Source: Pristionchus mayeri (Eukaryota > Nematoda > Chromadorea > Rhabditida > Neodiplogasteridae). Taken from it: 64,000 nt of DNA. The stretch's first letter is position 1. Each line of letters starts with the position of its first letter. A model generated the notes under the pieces. That model was not told the origin of the DNA, ran no database searches, and saw only the letters and a program-made list of their open reading frames with translations. The stretch lies in the NCBI GenBank assembly GCA_036245805.1, contig BTRK01000003.1:20301292-20365291 (forward strand), in the 5' to 3' direction. A program made the translations under genes and the position numbers. Below are positions 21,734-33,425 of the stretch, piece after piece.

Positions 21734-23908
21734 ATGGCTGCGGTTCTTCCCAGGTCTTCTTCTTCTTCCTCTGGAGATGAGAGCGAATACGAGAATTTTG
21801 GTGAGTTAATTCCGTTTCATTGGTTATGATAAGCCTAAGCCAAAGGCAAGACACCGGCATTCTTTACTCCAATCAACCGAGCGAAGTATTCTCCAGCATA
21901 CCATAGTATCAGATCCTACCATACTTTCTCCTTATTCCCACCATTCTAGTACAGCCTTCTATAGAATTGCACACGGCAATGAGGTAGAATAGTCACGCAT
22001 TGAGACAATATCAGAACATTATTAGGATTTGCATGATTTCAGATGACTTGCTCAATTCGAATGTCGATGCCTCGCTCGAAGAAGACGTCGCTTCCAACTC
22101 AGAATCTCATAACAACGCAGACGTGAGTAAGAAGTAGTGAGAGATGAATGCTGTTCTTTCGGGATATAATGTCCACTCCATTATAGAATATTTCGAGCAA
22201 CGAGGCAGTCGATGAGATGTCGCGCGTTGTGAAGGATCCAATGAAAACCATGGTTAGCATTCCACTTCCTGAATTTTATAAGACAGTTGATGCGTGAGGT
22301 TGAACATTCAGAACTTGTTTTGAAACATGAGAAAATATAAAAGAATGAATTGTTTAGACCTACCAGTAATAAATGGTGAGCTAAGCATGGGATGATTTTA
22401 GATTCTCGTGAAACGAGTTAAAAGTGGACTGAGAAAGATCGAGAAGGAGCTGGATGAGTACAAAGAACTCTTCATGAAAAGCGCTCCGGGCAGAGAGAAG
22501 GAGAGGGATCATTGCTACAAGGTTTGCGATTCAGAGGCTGCTGCTTAATTGACAGTAACTACCATTAAAAACAAGACAACTAACTAATATCAGAAGGAAT
22601 TTTTTATAACTATTTTTAAAGCAGTGTATTCAGACTTTCATGCTCGGTAGTTCCATCTTCCTATCAATTCTTCTCGCGATATTATGCGCCGTTCTCTTCC
22701 ACGTTCATTCTGAGGAGAGAGCCAGACTGACGAAGGTAGCGATGCAGCATGCAAAAATATTCACACATAACTGTTGTATAATTATATTTATCGATATTCC
22801 ATGTCTATTTAAATCATATTAGGAGATCAATCACCAAGTGCGATTGTTCGACAATATGAAGAATCACTACACCAGCAACGCGGAACGTCAGAATATTGAG
22901 TTCCAAAGACTCTCCAACATGGAGAAGCAAACTGCGAAAGCATTGGTATGTTGGTCATTGATTAAGTCTGGTGCCGTTAGTGCACTAAAAGAACGCATCA
23001 TATTAAAGGAGGAGTAAATGCAAACGCGCGCCCGGTTGGAATATGTTTCATCTAGGGACGCACTCTCTTCAAGTAGCGTGCTATCTCGCACCCTTCCCTG
23101 AGCTTTCCCTGATCTGGCTCCCAGCCAACTAGCTATAACTCTGTTCGGAATGGAGATATAAAAGTGAAAATTTCGGAGCTTCTTATTGTTGTGGAGCTCT
23201 AGGCAGTGCATAATGTAGCTCCAAAAATTGAATTTTGAGTTTACTCATCCTTTAACGATTCCAGCTGGAGACGAAGGCAGAGCTGAAGAAGGCGAAGGAA
23301 AACAGGGATTGGATTATCCATTTGAAGAACGCCGAAATGAAGAAAACAGTGGCCGCTCTCGCTGCTAAGGAAGAAGAGATCGAGCATCTCAAGAAGGTCC
23401 ACGATGAGAAGAAAAGGGAGCAAGAGGTTGGACTAATTTGAGATCTCAAAGAAAGAGTCCATTCCAGGCAGTCTTCCGTACCGTTACTCTTCCTTCTGAC
23501 TACCGAATCAGAATTTTCCAAATTTTCGTAACCGATATTCTGAGAGGCAATACGGGCCTCCACGAAGGCGATGAGATCTTGGCAGTGAATGACGTCGCTG
23601 TCGAGGGAATGGGAGAGAAGGAGCTGGTCGAATTCATCAATGAGGCTGATCACCCAATCAGGTATTGCCAGAGTCGTACTTTACTCATACATTTGCCTTT
23701 TTTTGAGTATCCCGCAATGTCATTTTTTTGGTGAATGGAAAACGAATATTACAAGTAATCACTATTTAGGCTCGTAATGCGAGCAAACGTCCACGGTCTG
23801 AAGATGGCGAAGAGAGCGAAAGAACAGATGAAGGAGTGGAAGAAATTCACAAAGAAAGATACTGAGAAGCGACAGAATCGATCCCGTCGACCTTCCGCGT
23901 CGATCTAA
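21734..23908 (+). CDS. Membrane coiled-coil PDZ protein G1
   Basis: Nine exons (21734-21800, 22043-22122, 22187-22252, 22402-22521, 22634-22735, 22823-22945, 23265-23426, 23468-23661, 23770-23908) join to 350 residues. Order: Ser-rich, acidic N-terminus (MAAVLPRSSSSSSGDESEYE); a single membrane helix about residues 113-136 (MLGSSIFLSILLAILCAVLF); a long charged coiled coil (about 145-240); a PDZ domain (about 242-320, VTLPSDYRIRIF, GLHEGDEILAVNDVAVEG); and a basic tail ending RRPSASI. PDZ domains bind C-terminal peptides, so this is probably a membrane scaffold. It is the first member of a tandem family (G1-G5). Intron 6 holds a TTAA-flanked MITE. Confidence 0.85.
23007..23251. mobile_element. 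TTAA-flanked MITE in G1 intron 6
   Basis: 245 bp with imperfect inverted ends AGGAGGAGTAAA and AGGATGAGTAAA (inward), flanked by TTAA at 23003-23006 and 23252-23255. The terminal AGGAGGA and an internal TTCCCTGAGCT match the MITE at 54433 and the Kolobok element at 54757, so I assign it to that family. No coding capacity. Confidence 0.75.
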
Positions 23909-24258
23909 TTGAGTATGCGGCAATTTTACATGCAAAAATTTTGCCTTGTCCTAATCCCACTTGTTCTGCATCGTGAATAATTATTGTTTCAAGATGGACT
24001 TGTATTGTTCATTATAATGCACTTCGATTGAACGATTCTAAAGCTATCATATCACTTCATTTCTGTTAATTTGTGATTGAATCGATAAACGACTAGTTTA
24101 GAATATTCGATGAAAAATTGTTTCCCTTTTGCGCTTCAATACATCACTGAACGTGAACGTAGATGTACAAAGATCATCCAAGCGACTCCATATTTCCATT
24201 CTCAATTTACATTGGTAAGTCAGATTCGCATGACGACATTCCTGTCTTATTCTCGGCA
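23909..24258. other. Intergenic DNA between G1 and the BTB gene
   Basis: No gene or repeat that I can support. Confidence 0.4.
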
Positions 24259-26450
24259 ATGAGCATGCATTTTGCGCGTCTACGCTCACACAAATTTTCG
24301 TGTTATTGATTGGAACTGTTTGTTTTCCAGTGAGGCTTCGATCTCGAAGGACGGTAGGAGGCTGCAGTTCCATACGGTACTCATGTTGAATTTGCCTAAG
24401 TGATCTTTGATCTCAGGCGGGCAATGACGTCATCACGAGCGTCCTTCTCCAGCTGGATTCCGAGGGCGAAGAGGTGACTGGCGATCGATTGTCACTTTCT
24501 GACCTCGATTCGGCCATTTTCATACGCAGTCTTTCCTCTTCCCTTCCCACAATCGTGATGGGAGTGTGAGAATCGATTCGATCTCCGCTACCGTATTCGG
24601 AGAGGAATCGATCGAGATGGTCGGCTACCTCGTACGTTCACTTCTTGCATGCTCATTGGATTGAGGGATACAATTTGCAGACTCCTCAGTGCCGAGAGAC
24701 CGTCGATGGATGCACCACCTACACACTGAGAGTCACACTGCACTTCGATGGGTGGGGTGAAGAAGAATCGAAAAGTGATATTGTGTGCTTTTTAGTGCAC
24801 TGTCTCCCAAATCGATTACGCCCATCACTTCGGTCAAATTGAATCTGTGCCACTCTCGCCAGCGCCAATCGTACATTGCACCCGTGAGCAGAGAAGTACG
24901 CGTTGTAAAATTAATACAAATATTTCTAGTAATTTAACAATAAATTATACTGAATTGCACTTTCAGTTAGTAAATTTATAAAGGAACTTGAGAGGCCTGG
25001 AATAAATAATAACAATGAATTGAGAAACCAAAAATTAATTTTGTAGCTGCTCGGAGTAGCATCGGAATTCTTCTCCTCTCTCTTCTACAGTGATTTCGCC
25101 GAGAGGAACAACGGAGTATTCAAGATCGAACAGGTCAATGGCAGCAATTCTTCTAAATTTTAGTTCACAATTTTGCTCTAGACACTGGAAATATGAAGTG
25201 CAATCTCCTGATTGAGTGAAGCCAAACATGCACCTAATTGATTCAGGTGGACAAAGACGATTTCCTGTGGCTCTACGTGTCGCTCACATATAGGGGTACT
25301 ACCGTGTCTTCAGGTAACTAATTTTCCTCCATTCTACTCCAAGCCTTGTCGACTTACAGTGGACAAAGCACTGTCTGTGATGAGTCTTGCGGATCGATTC
25401 CGGATGAAAGATGTGTACGTGCGGCTGCAACCGTACGTGAAGTCCAATCTGTTCTACGCGCGGGATCGACGTGCTGTGCTGAAGAAATTCTTGGGGATTG
25501 CCACGAGATTCACCGACAGTCAGACTGTGGTGGGTCCATTATCATGGAGACCCCGTTTTGCTCTGAAAACAACAAAAAATACGAATTTATGCGTTATCGT
25601 AATGTCTTTCCATTAGACAATCTAACATAGAGATGTAGCAAGAACGCCTATGATCTTTATTGTCTCGAAGTGTCGAGCGTATCTAAATAGAATTGCTTTA
25701 TAGATGTGGATCTTCGATAAGTGCGAATCGTCAGAAGAGCTGGGAGAAGTTGCCCACAGCTGCGGCAACTCACTCACTCCTCACTTGGAGAACTTCTTCC
25801 GGGTTCGATCAGTTATTCATTGATCGTCAGCTAAACATAGTCTTCTAGTTGCGACTGATTTCAACCAACTTTGCAGGCTTTGGCACTCAAACAAGCAGCC
25901 GAGAAGGAAAAGAGGGAGAAGAAGGTCAAGGAACTCCAGATCTTCGTGAAAATGCTCGACGGTGACTCTAAACCCTCAACATTTTACTGTACTGTCTAAC
26001 GGCTCATGCGGATAGTTTATTGTAGTCAGGAGCACTTTTCTCGTTTTAGGAAAGACGTCGGTTTTCTCCGTCTCGAGTGGCACAAGTATACTCGAGTTGA
26101 AGAAGCAGATTCAGTCAAAGAGGGGAATTCTCGTTTCTGAACAGAGACTAGTCGGCGGCAGTATGTTTACTCTTTTGTGCTTTAATATTTCGAATGAGAT
26201 CTGATTGGAAAAAAATATCACCTTCCAATCTGTTCTCAGCATGCAAAGAGATTAGAGATGATCATGATGGAAGTTTTCCGATTTTCCTCCGGCGTTGTAC
26301 CTATCATTTATTGTATACAATACAATTCTAAATAAGAACACATATTTATAATTGTTACTTGAAGAGTTTCAATTGGAGGATTCGCGGACGTTGGGAGATG
26401 AAGATGAAGAGCACAATGCAACCTTCCATGTGCTCCTCCGACTGAGATGA
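24259..26450 (+). CDS. BTB protein with C-terminal ubiquitin-like domain
   Basis: Thirteen exons (24259-24299, 24331-24376, 24417-24563, 24605-24631, 24681-24751, 24796-24895, 25047-25133, 25247-25313, 25360-25529, 25704-25802, 25877-25961, 26050-26160, 26365-26450) close without a phase error to 378 residues. Residues about 140-225 match a BTB/POZ domain (SRELLGVASEFFSSLFYSDF, VDKALSVMSLADRF), the Cullin-3 binding module. After a helical stretch and a charged linker, residues 306-378 align without gaps to ubiquitin 2-74 (IFVKMLDGKTSVFSV, KKQIQSKRGI, QLEDSRTL, ending LLRLR and stop). The GG tail is missing, and the positions of Lys48 and Lys63 are Phe352 and His367, so it cannot be conjugated. 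The N-terminal 140 residues match nothing I know and may be a MATH-like region. Confidence 0.87.
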
Positions 26451-27325
26451 GAGGCTCGACCCAAAATTGATCAGCCTTGTAAAATTGATTAGCACAGAAT
26501 AAATCATCTACATGATTTCTTAACCGTTGTGGTACTCACATCATAATGTGCAAAATCATGACAATTTAAATAGGTCTTTTGCCCCTACATCGATTTTTAA
26601 ATTAAAATACCCATTATTAACAATGCTAAAGCAGAGGAATTACACCGTTTGTTGAATAACAATATTACATTACATCAGGATTCAGGAATAATAACCTGGT
26701 AACATGATTCTTCGGCCGAATTTCTCCATTCTCACGTAAATCCTCTCTAAATCACATGTCTCTGCTCTAGGCAATAATTTGGATATCACTTCATCTCACA
26801 CCGTGGTGCAAAATTACATAATCTTAAAGATATCCTTACTTCCGAATAAACTCCGTCTCTAACTCGCTCTTCACATATTCCCTCCCCAGAACCGCTCATT
26901 ATCACTAGATCAATCGATGCATTCAAACTCTTTCGTGTCATCGCGTCTTGGAAAAAATTAAAGAATATTCATATCGTCATTCCCACCAGCACGGCATGCC
27001 TTCAATGATTTGCCGACATTTGCACCACTGAGTTGCCAGTGTTCCAATGAGGATAATTGTTCACATGTATCTGAAGTGGCACGAGTGTTTGAGAAAGCTC
27101 GACATTCGTTTAATTTCAATTTTAAAAGTTACTCAAATGACCAGCACTATTGATTTTGTTCTTTTCAAGGAAATTTGGAGAAACAAAATGAGAAACAAAC
27201 CGACTACCAAATACGTCGGATATCTGCCAAAACCTCATGAAGATTACCCTCTGCTACCCGGTCTTATCTCGTGGTGGATAAATTAATTGAATTGAATTGA
27301 AACTGAGAGTCTGGTTGGTCAATGG
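26451..27325. other. Intergenic DNA
   Basis: Shares scattered similarity with the intergenic DNA at 30.1-30.4 kb and 33.5-34.0 kb (for example CGTCATTCCCACC.GCACG), consistent with tandem duplication of whole gene units. No gene seen. Confidence 0.4.
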
Positions 27326-27692
27326 GGGGGGGTGATAATTGGTAAAACGACAATTGGTAAACTCGTCGCCGTTCACTTGCAAATTAGCGCGGCGACTTGG
27401 GAGTTGTTTCATTGTAACCAGTATGCGCTCCCATACATTTTCATATATTAGTCTTCTTACCAAGCGAATGTGAGTTTTACTCCAAATCAACGACCCGGGG
27501 TTCATGGAATGTGCATTTGACCCCCTATGCGTTGAAACTGATGATCACCTGGTAACAAGACTAATATATGCAAATGTATGGGATCGCACACTGATTACAA
27601 TGAAACAACTCCCAAGTCGCTGCGCCAAATTGCAAGTGAACGGCGACGAGTTTACCAATTGTCGTTTTACCAATTGTCACCCCCCCCCCCCC
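27326..27692. repeat. Foldback element with poly-G/poly-C ends
   Basis: Inverted arms start GGGGGGGGTGATAATTGGTA on the left and finish with the reverse complement next to a 14-base C run on the right. Shared blocks include AACTCGTCGCCGTTCACTTG and the reverse complement of CAAGTCGC.GCG. About 370 bp in all, no gene. Confidence 0.65.
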
Positions 27693-28238
27693 GGTCAATG
27701 AACCAGCCAGAGAAAGAGCACTGGAAATGAAGAGACGGCAGGGAAGCAGAGACTACTCGCACGAATTAGAGATGGGAGGAGAGAAAGAGAGGGAGAGAGG
27801 GAAAGAACGAGAGGAAGGGGGAGAATATTGCCACGCGCGCTTGGAAGACTGAAACAGATGGAGAGAGGAGCAATAAGCAATACCCGAGTCGGGCCTTCTA
27901 TTTACCGCCTTGATATTCGACCTATTCTTTGTGCGTTACCTCGACGCATTTTATCTCAACCTTTCATCCTCTGTCTGTCTCTTTCCCTTCGGTAATTTCT
28001 ATATATCACATAGGCTTTCAAACAACAGATGCGTACCAGAGAGAGAAAGAGAGGAAGTTGTTTATGCCACAGTTTTCTGACCGCTATTGACGCTCGCTCT
28101 CGAATATTCATCTGTTCTTTGCACATTATCGCGACGAATTTTGCACCAGTTTTTTTCAACTTTTCAGCCTCTGAACTGTAAATCACTCTAAGATCGTTCT
28201 GTATGCAACATAGTCTCTAAAGAAGTTCCAAAACATTT
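27693..28238. other. Upstream region of PDZ gene G2
   Basis: Purine-rich GAGAGA tracts at 27760-27830, then a block (about 28060-28220) nearly repeated upstream of G3 at 30955-31110. Likely the duplicated promoter region of these paralogues. Confidence 0.4.
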
Positions 28239-28245
28239 TATATAA
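28239..28245 (+). promoter_or_regulatory. TATA box of G2
   Basis: TATATAA, 43 bp before the ATG at 28282; G3 has TATAAA at the matching place. Confidence 0.45.
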
Positions 28246-28281
28246 GGGTACCCACGAAGCGAAGGAGAACACACTGGCATT

Positions 28282-29184
28282 ATGGGGTAAGAGAGGACGC
28301 TTTTACGGACAGAAATCGCTTGGTTTCAAGTTGCACAAATGCATCCACTTTAATTTTCCTCGTCTATGTTGGGCCTCTTTTCGCTTCCTTCTCCTTCGCC
28401 AGCAGTGAAGAAACGACAATGGAACAGGTCAATGACAGATTCGCCATTTTTGTCTTTCATTCAGTTCATTACTCTGAAATGATAGTGAAGACCTTTCATT
28501 TAGTGCAATGAACTTGAGAATCGACTTAAATGGTCATTCAATTTTAGGCACTCAGTCTGGAACGAGCTTTAGAAAGTCTTTAAGAGAAAGGAAGGATGCT
28601 GGGAGATGAGGAACTCGAAAAACTCATTAACATTGTCGCATCGAGTTCAAAGGAACTGGTGAGATTTAGGGAATCTCAACAGTTGCAAATAAGATTTCAG
28701 AGGAAACTTGAGTACAGGATGAGAGAAATGGAGAAGAAACTAAAGGTGAAAGATGATGAGGTCGAGGAAATGAAGGCAATACTTGCTGCTAAAGACGTCC
28801 AGATCAACCGTCTGATGGAGGTCTATGGTGAGAAAACGAGAGATGTGGGTTGACCACTTCTCTATCTTCAGTACGTAGCCCGTTTCAGGATGGGAAAGCT
28901 TCCTCTACGAAGATAGGAGGGATAAGAAGATTGGAAGGGACTCACGAGGGGAAGAAGGACGATACGAGACTGATCGTCATCATAAGTGTCGTCGCCTCTT
29001 TCTTCATCATCTGCTACGTCATAGGCATATGCAAGTTGATAAAGTGAGCAGAGAAAGATCAAGTTCTTCCCCACCCTTACATCTACTCTTCATTCATTGC
29101 AGAGACCTTCAGAAGGGGAGGCAAAAGAAGGCAGAAATGGAAGAGACGGAAAAGCTGAAAGTGAAGGAAGACAAGGAAGTATAA
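28282..29184 (+). pseudogene. PDZ-family gene G2, stop codon and lost PDZ
   Basis: Exons 28282-28286, 28331-28427, 28548-28658, 28701-28844, 28889-29043 and 29103-29184 match G3 in length and phase: signal peptide (FLVYVGPLFASFSFA), coiled coil, membrane helix (IVIISVVASFFIICYVIGI) and charged tail. Exon 3 has TAA at 28581-28583 where G3 has AAA. The PDZ exon is gone: homology to the G3 intron resumes around 29330 and stops at about 29521, and the last codons of the G3 tail reappear at about 30018-30042. With a nonsense codon and no PDZ I call it a pseudogene. A shorter protein starting downstream of the stop is possible but would lack the signal peptide. Confidence 0.75.
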
Positions 29185-31131
29185 TCAGATGACAGCCGAT
29201 AGAGAATCCGATTGACGAAATCTCGCGGAGCAAAGAGGCAGAGATGTTCTGGAGAATATATCGTTGCAATATTCATGATGTCAAATATCTTTCACATACG
29301 ATCGACGAACTAATATCGATAATTTATGTAGGGTTTCCGGGAACAACTCACGCCATCTAACCGTTTCGAATCATTCCCGATTAGGAAAGTGTGTACGGCA
29401 ATGAAATATTTTTGTCTTTGATATTGTGGATTTTTGAGCGTGTTAATAGGTTTCATAGCCTCAGAACCTAATTTTGATTATCATTTCGTAACGAGAATAC
29501 CGGAAAACCCATCATTTTAGCGTTGTCCGCGAGCAAGTCCCCCAACGATGTGATCTCGGTGTTCAAGTACTGCCCACTCTAAATACCTCTGCCAATATTG
29601 ATGATCGTGTCCACAAAGCCACCACTGAAATGCATATTATGCTTCGTGCTGTAACTGTTAATAACCCCACAATCCTTCTCAAATGGTTTAAAGAAGGAGT
29701 AACACGAAAATATAGTTTAGTGAACCACTGTCATGAGTATTAGAAGCGAGCAGTCCGATCATGAATCACTTTATCCGAAGTTCCACAGTCGGCTCTGAGG
29801 CTATTTACATACGCGCAAAGTTCATTGACAGCGCAGGGTTGCGGCAAGTTAGTTTATGTTTCACTCACTCCACATAATTTTCGACTCTCTCTCGGGGTGA
29901 ATTTCCTACAGTATCCCATTGCGAGAGCAATTTCTTCGTGGTGGGACTCTCTAGCATTCATTCGTGTTACTCCTTATTTAAAACATGAGTTTTACCTCAT
30001 ATTGAAAACTCCATTTCGAACGAGAGAAATATCAGTGATCTAATTTAATCTCGTGTATTTTTTTACAAAGACCAAAGAATAATCATGATCCATTAGTTTG
30101 TACAATATCTTCCAATATTCGAAAATGAATAAACAATTTATCCGATATGGTAAAACTCCTCATATTTCTGCCACACTTCAAATGATTCCCGATTCATTTA
30201 CCACAACCACTCATTCTCACTGCAATTTCGATGAATGCGAACTCTTTTGTATCTTCGCCTCGTGGCAAAAAATATTCTCGAGCAATATCGAACTCGTCAT
30301 TCCCACCTGCACGGTATGCCGTCATTGATTCGAACCAACACCTCCCCTCTAGCCAAGAGTCTTCATTGACAGGGAGACGGGGAGAATGGGAGACTGCGCC
30401 CACTTTCATCACCCACTCAGATAGACGAGACAAGTCGCCATCATTCGTTTCCAGATCCCTTCGTTGGCTGAGGTTGTTAATCCACAAACCATCTACGAAT
30501 CCAATGGAGACTAGAGGCACGATGAGAAACGGAGGATCTGGCTGGTCAATGAGTCTGCCAGCGAAAGAGAACGGGAAATGAAGAGACGACGAATGACAGA
30601 GAAGCAGAGACTATTCGCGCGAATTAGAGAGGGTGGGGAGGAAGAGGGGGGGGGGGAGAGGGAGAGATGGGGGGAGGGAGAGGAAGAGATGGGGGGAGGG
30701 AGAGGAAGAGATGGGGGGAGGGAGAGGAAGAAGAGAGGGAGAGAGGGAGAGTATTGACCAACAGGCGTGCTTGGCAGACTGAAACAGATGGAGAAGGGAG
30801 CAATTCCCGACTCGGGCCTTCTATTACCGCCTTGCCATTAGACCTACCATGCAAGCTTTGCGCGTTATCGCGTCTCATCTTTTCCTTCGGTAATTTCTGT
30901 ACATCTCATATGCTTCCGAACATCAGATGTGTATGCCAGAGAGGGAGGAAGTTGTTTATGCCACAGTTTTCTGACCGCTATTGACGCTCGCTCTCGAATA
31001 TTCATCTGTTCTTTGCACATTATCGCGACGAATTTTGCACCAGTTTTTTCAACTTTTCAGCCTCTGAACTGTAAATCACTCTGAGATCGTTCGGTATGCA
31101 ACATAGGCTTTAAAGACGTTGCAAATCTATT
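29185..31131. other. G2 3' remnant and G3 upstream region
   Basis: 29330-29520 is the decayed intron before the lost PDZ exon. 29521-30017 is foreign sequence with no gene that I recognise. 30018-30180 matches the end and 3' flank of G3. 30180-31110 resembles 26.9-28.2 kb. No intact gene. Confidence 0.45.
30662..30730. repeat. 22 bp tandem repeat, about three copies
   Basis: The unit GAGATGGGGGGAGGGAGAGG plus AA is repeated three times inside a longer purine-only tract (30600-30750). Confidence 0.7.
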
Positions 31132-31137
31132 TATAAA
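31132..31137 (+). promoter_or_regulatory. TATA box of G3
   Basis: TATAAA 39 bp before the ATG at 31176. Confidence 0.4.
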
Positions 31138-31175
31138 CGGCTTTTCACGAATATCTCGGAGAACAAACAGACACC

Positions 31176-33425
31176 ATGGGGTAAGAGAATATATATATTT
31201 ATCTACGCTCGGCGGCGCAACGAAAGACGAATAATTACTTATGTGTTATGATACAAGAGAGTTGACTCTCCTCACACTGAGGTCGAATACGATAGGAAGG
31301 GGGGAATGGGGGGGAAGGAGGTGCAATCGTAAAATGCGAAGATCCAATCGGCTGGTCTCATCTGTCTTCGTCTGTTCTGATGGGGAGTTTTATCGAGGAG
31401 GAGGCACTCGAGGTAGACCAGGTAGACTCTGCTCCGAGATCCAGCGTCAGGGGATCTCTAAAGGGGGGAGGGGGTGAGAATGAAGGAATGTGGTAAGGTA
31501 GTGGAAGGAGGGAATACTATTGGAAAATATATTTCCGAAAATCAAATTCTAGAGTTATCAATCTCTTCTTGAAGACAGGGATGCTGGGGGATGACAATAC
31601 ATGGGTGGGGAGAGCGTTTAAAATCCTAGCAACTCTACGAGAAAAACAATGATATCGAGGTGTGGATCTGGTTTTCTCGATATAGATTCCAAAGTTGTTG
31701 GTCCTTTCTCTTAGGGGAGCAAACAGGAAAAATTTACTTCTATCGAGTATGGTGTCTCCATACATGATCCTACGGGCCAGGACTAGATCATAAGTGACTC
31801 TCCTCTCAAAAAGCGCTTGAAGACCGAGGAAGGACAGACGTTGAGAGTAGGAGGGAAGACCAAGAGGATATGATGGAGATGGAAAGCATCTATAGTATAG
31901 AATACGAGTGAATTTCTCTTGTATTTTCTCAAGCTTCTGACTTTTCTCAAGCTTCTGACGAGAAGACGCTTTTCCGATTAGAAATCACTTGGGTTCAAGT
32001 TGCACAGATGCTTCCACCTTCCCCTTCCTCGTCTATGTTCTGCTTCTTTTCGCTTCCTACTGCTTTGCCACCAGTGAAGAAACGACAATAAAAGAGGTAA
32101 TCAATGAAAGATTCGCCGTATTTCGTTCAGTTCATTGCTCTTAAAGTGAAGACTTCTCATGTACGCGTAATGAATTTGAGAATTGACTAAAATTTGTCAT
32201 TCTATTTTAGGCACCCATTGTGGAACGGGTTTTAAGAAGTCATAAAGAGAAAGGAAGAATTTTGGAAGAGGAAGAACTCGAAACACTCTTGAACAGTATA
32301 TCATCGAATACGAAAGAACTGGTGGGATTCAGTGAATCTCTATAGTTGCAAATAAGATTTCAGAGGAAACTTGAATACAGGATAAGAGAAATGGAGAGGA
32401 AATTAATAGTGAAAGAAGATGAGGTCGAGGAAATGAAGGCAATACTCGCGGCTAAAGACGGCCAGATCAACCGTCTTATGGAGGTCTATGATGAGCAAAC
32501 GAGAGATGTGAGTTGACCACTTGTCCATCTTCAGTAAGTAATCCGTTTCAGGATGGAAAGTCATCCTTAACGAAGAAAGAAAAGGTAAGTAGATAGGAGG
32601 GGACTCGCGAGAGGAAGACTTCTAAGGACAATGCCAATCTGATCATCATCATAAGTGTCGTCGGATCCTTCATATACAAGTTGTTGAGGTGAGCAGGGAT
32701 CAAAGATCAAGTTCTTCCCCCTCCCTTCTACAATCCATTCATTGCAGAGACTGTAAGGAGCGGAAGCAGCAAAAAGCAGAGGCAGAAGCGGCGATAACCG
32801 TCGAGATGGAAAACCTGATAGATAAAATCAAGAGTGAAGAGGTAGAAATATTCTGGAGAGTTCATCGTTGAATAATTCATGATTTTAAAAACTCTTTAAC
32901 AGATGATTGATGAAGTAATGTTGATAGTTTAAGTACGGTTTCCGGGAACAACACACACTATCTAACCGTTTTTACCTTTGAGCGTGTGCATAAGCTTCAC
33001 CGACGCAGCACCTACTTTTGATAATCATTTCGGGACGAGAATTTACCGATAACCCATCATTTCACATTGATTGTTTTATCCAGGTCGACTCTGCTGCTAC
33101 TTACTCTCACTCGTTCCGAGTGGTCGCTCTACCGCTTGGCTGCAAATTCTGCTATCTCAGCATCTTCGTCTCTCGAATAATAGAAAACTGCGGAGGACTT
33201 CGTGTGGGGGATCAGATTTTCGCAATCAATGATACTGATGTTAGGGGATTGAACTATCAGGCACTTGTCGAAATCATTAATAATTCTGCTCAACCAACTC
33301 TGCTGCTGGTGAGACACAATCCAGAATGGATTACGGTGATGCTTACCATGTTGGAACAGAAAATTGAGAATATAGGATCGAAAAGAGCTATTTCGAACGA
33401 GAGAGATAGCATTGATCTAATTTAA
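31176..33425 (+). CDS. Membrane coiled-coil PDZ protein G3
   Basis: Exons 31176-31180, 32000-32096, 32211-32321, 32364-32507, 32552-32584, 32627-32688, 32748-32841 and 33084-33425 join to 295 residues. It has a signal peptide (FPFLVYVLLLFASYCFA), a coiled coil in heptad-rich charged sequence (about 35-120), a short membrane helix (NLIIIISVVGSFIYKLL), a charged linker and a PDZ domain (about 185-270; FRVVALPLGCKFCYLSIFV, GLRVGDQIFAINDTDV). It would be a type I protein with the coil outside and the PDZ in the cytosol. Intron 1 is 819 bp because a LINE fragment lies in it. The 42 bp intron at 32585-32626 corresponds to coding exon in G2 and contains an in-frame stop, so removing it keeps the gene open. 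Confidence 0.7.
31520..31960 (-). pseudogene. Fragment of a LINE reverse-transcriptase gene
   Basis: Reading the minus strand gives LSFLGLQALFERRVTYDLVL, then DRSKFFLFAPLRERTNNFGI, then CFSRRVARILNALPTHVLSS and VFKKRLITLEF, the usual C-terminal end of non-LTR retrotransposon reverse transcriptases (R-x-F...R-V-x-x-x-N-x-L-P...F-K-x-x-L). The upstream part is missing, as in 5'-truncated LINE copies. It lies inside intron 1 of G3, antisense to it. Confidence 0.7.

Noticed and set aside
30624..30984. Pro/Ser- and Arg/Gly-rich proteins on both strands
   Set aside because: Produced by the GAGATGGGGGGAGG tandem repeat.
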